A DNA stretch of 14,850 nt. Origin: an uncultured Campylobacter sp. Its GTDB lineage: Bacteria > Campylobacterota > Campylobacteria > Campylobacterales > Campylobacteraceae. Below the pieces are notes generated by a model, which saw only the letters and a program-made list of their open reading frames with translations, was not told the DNA's origin and made no database searches. Position 1 is the stretch's first letter; each line of letters starts with the position of its first letter. A program made the position numbers and the translations under genes. Positions 14,022 to 14,850 of this stretch are shown one piece after another. The stretch spans positions 1 through 14,850 of the forward strand of contig NZ_CALIBB010000309.1 in assembly GCF_938045595.1 (NCBI RefSeq), written 5' to 3'.

Positions 14022-14850
14022 TTGAGCTCCTTCGCGCCGTTTTTGCCGAGGAATTCTTTAAGCACGCTAAGAGAGCCGATAAGCTCGCTCGTTTCGTAAG
14101 GGATTAAAATTTTATCCTTGCTCGGGTTTTTGGATAGCTCGCTGAAAGCGTTTACGCGACCTTGCGCAAGCAGGTATTCGGCGGCGAAGTGTGACGAGCC
14201 CATCGCGATATTGATGCTTTCCATCGCGTCCTTTTGACCTTGCGCGAGCGCGATCTGCTCATATTTTTTCGCATCCGCCATACGCTCGATCGCCTCGGCT
14301 TCGAGCACCTTCTCCTGCTTTAGCGCTTCGGCGTTTCGGATGAGAGCTGCTTTTTCAGCCTCGGCTTTAAGCTCGATCGCGCGCTTTTCGCGCTCAGCTT
14401 TCATCTGCATATTCATCGCCTCTTCGATGCCGTGCGGTACCGAAATTTCGGAGATCTCCACGCGCATGATCTTTACGCCCCAGTTATCCGCAGCGTCGCC
14501 CAGAGCGATTTGCAGTTTGGAATTTAACTGATCGCGCGAACTAAGCGTGCTATCTAGGCTCATCTCGCCGATCGCGCTACGTAGTGTCGTCATCGCTAAA
14601 TTTGAAATCGCGCGGCGATAATCCTCGACGTTGTAAAGCGCCATCTTACCGTCGATGACTTTTAAAAACACGATACCGTCGACGCTTATGTTGACGTTAT
14701 CTTTGGTGATGACCTGCTGCTTGCTGATGTCCACCAGCTGCTCGCGCACGCTCATCTTCGCGCGCACCGCGTCAAAAAACGGCACGATGATGTGAAAGCC
14801 GCCGTCAAGCACCTTATGAAAGCGACCCAGCCGCTCGATGATTAAAATTT
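14018..14850 (-). CDS. SPFH/stomatin-family membrane protein, 5' end outside the window
   Basis: The reading frame is open to the window edge. The visible part begins ILIIERLGRFHKV before LDGGFHIIVPFFDAV, the canonical opening of a stomatin/paraslipin SPFH domain, so the GTG near 14812 is not the start. About 276 residues are visible. The SPFH domain continues through DVNVSVDGIV-like strands (VNISVDGIVFLKV) and the SNLAMTTLRSAIGEMSLD block, then WGVKIMRVEISEISVP. A long charged coiled-coil (MKAEREKRAIELKAEAEK ...) follows, and a C-terminal domain ends near GAKELK. The missing part should be a short N-terminal membrane anchor. SPFH proteins oligomerise on the membrane, typically with the NfeD partner encoded next. 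Confidence 0.92.
   Translation of the reverse strand, partial: ILIIERLGRFHKVLDGGFHIIVPFFDAVRAKMSVREQLVDISKQQVITKDNVNISVDGIVFLKVIDGKMALYNVEDYRRAISNLAMTTLRSAIGEMSLDSTLSSRDQLNSKLQIALGDAADNWGVKIMRVEISEISVPHGIEEAMNMQMKAEREKRAIELKAEAEKAALIRNAEALKQEKVLEAEAIERMADAKKYEQIALAQGQKDAMESINIAMGSSHFAAEYLLAQGRVNAFSELSKNPSKDKILIPYETSELIGSLSVLKEFLGKNGAKELK

Overview
The window fits a comparatively G+C-rich Campylobacter, of the oral type such as C. gracilis or the C. showae/rectus group. This is an inference from two things: the hisS-speA-cysE-aspB cluster, which C. jejuni shares, and the extreme abundance of AAATTT-type words between G+C-rich spacers. Every gene I can support lies on the minus strand. No RNA gene, insertion sequence, prophage or CRISPR array is visible.

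Layout in the direction of transcription, from high to low coordinates. (1) 14850-12437 is a tight operon: an SPFH/stomatin-like protein cut by the window edge, an NfeD-family membrane protein, and mqnC of the futalosine route to menaquinone. (2) 12436-11770 is gene-free and repeat-rich, with a strong hairpin just upstream of the next gene. (3) 11769-10510 is an M16-family peptidase homologue without the zinc motif. (4) 10509-9908 is gene-free and repeat-rich. (5) 9907-7022 is recG, enlarged from about 606 to 961 residues by a low-complexity insertion. (6) 6808-6326 is a lone DUF7832-like protein. (7) 6148-715 is a five-gene operon: hisS, speA, cysE, a small secreted protein and aspB, mostly joined by ATGA overlaps and read from a promoter with a perfect TATAAT. 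(8) 714-1 is gene-free and repeat-rich.

Most genes are housekeeping: histidyl-tRNA charging, agmatine/polyamine synthesis, the first step of cysteine synthesis, transamination, menaquinone synthesis and replication-fork repair. The unusual biology is at sequence level. AAATTT and its relatives (RAATTY) occur about once per 36 bp in the three long gene-free stretches by my hand count, against about once per 120 bp inside speA. The same words also build part of the extra RecG segment and the C-terminal tail of NfeD, so the repeat-like material appears to have entered or expanded inside reading frames. C. jejuni is known to take up DNA methylated at RAATTY, so a role as a de facto uptake or self-recognition word is a testable hypothesis, not something the sequence proves. 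I see no classical undescribed gene system such as a defence or toxin cassette.
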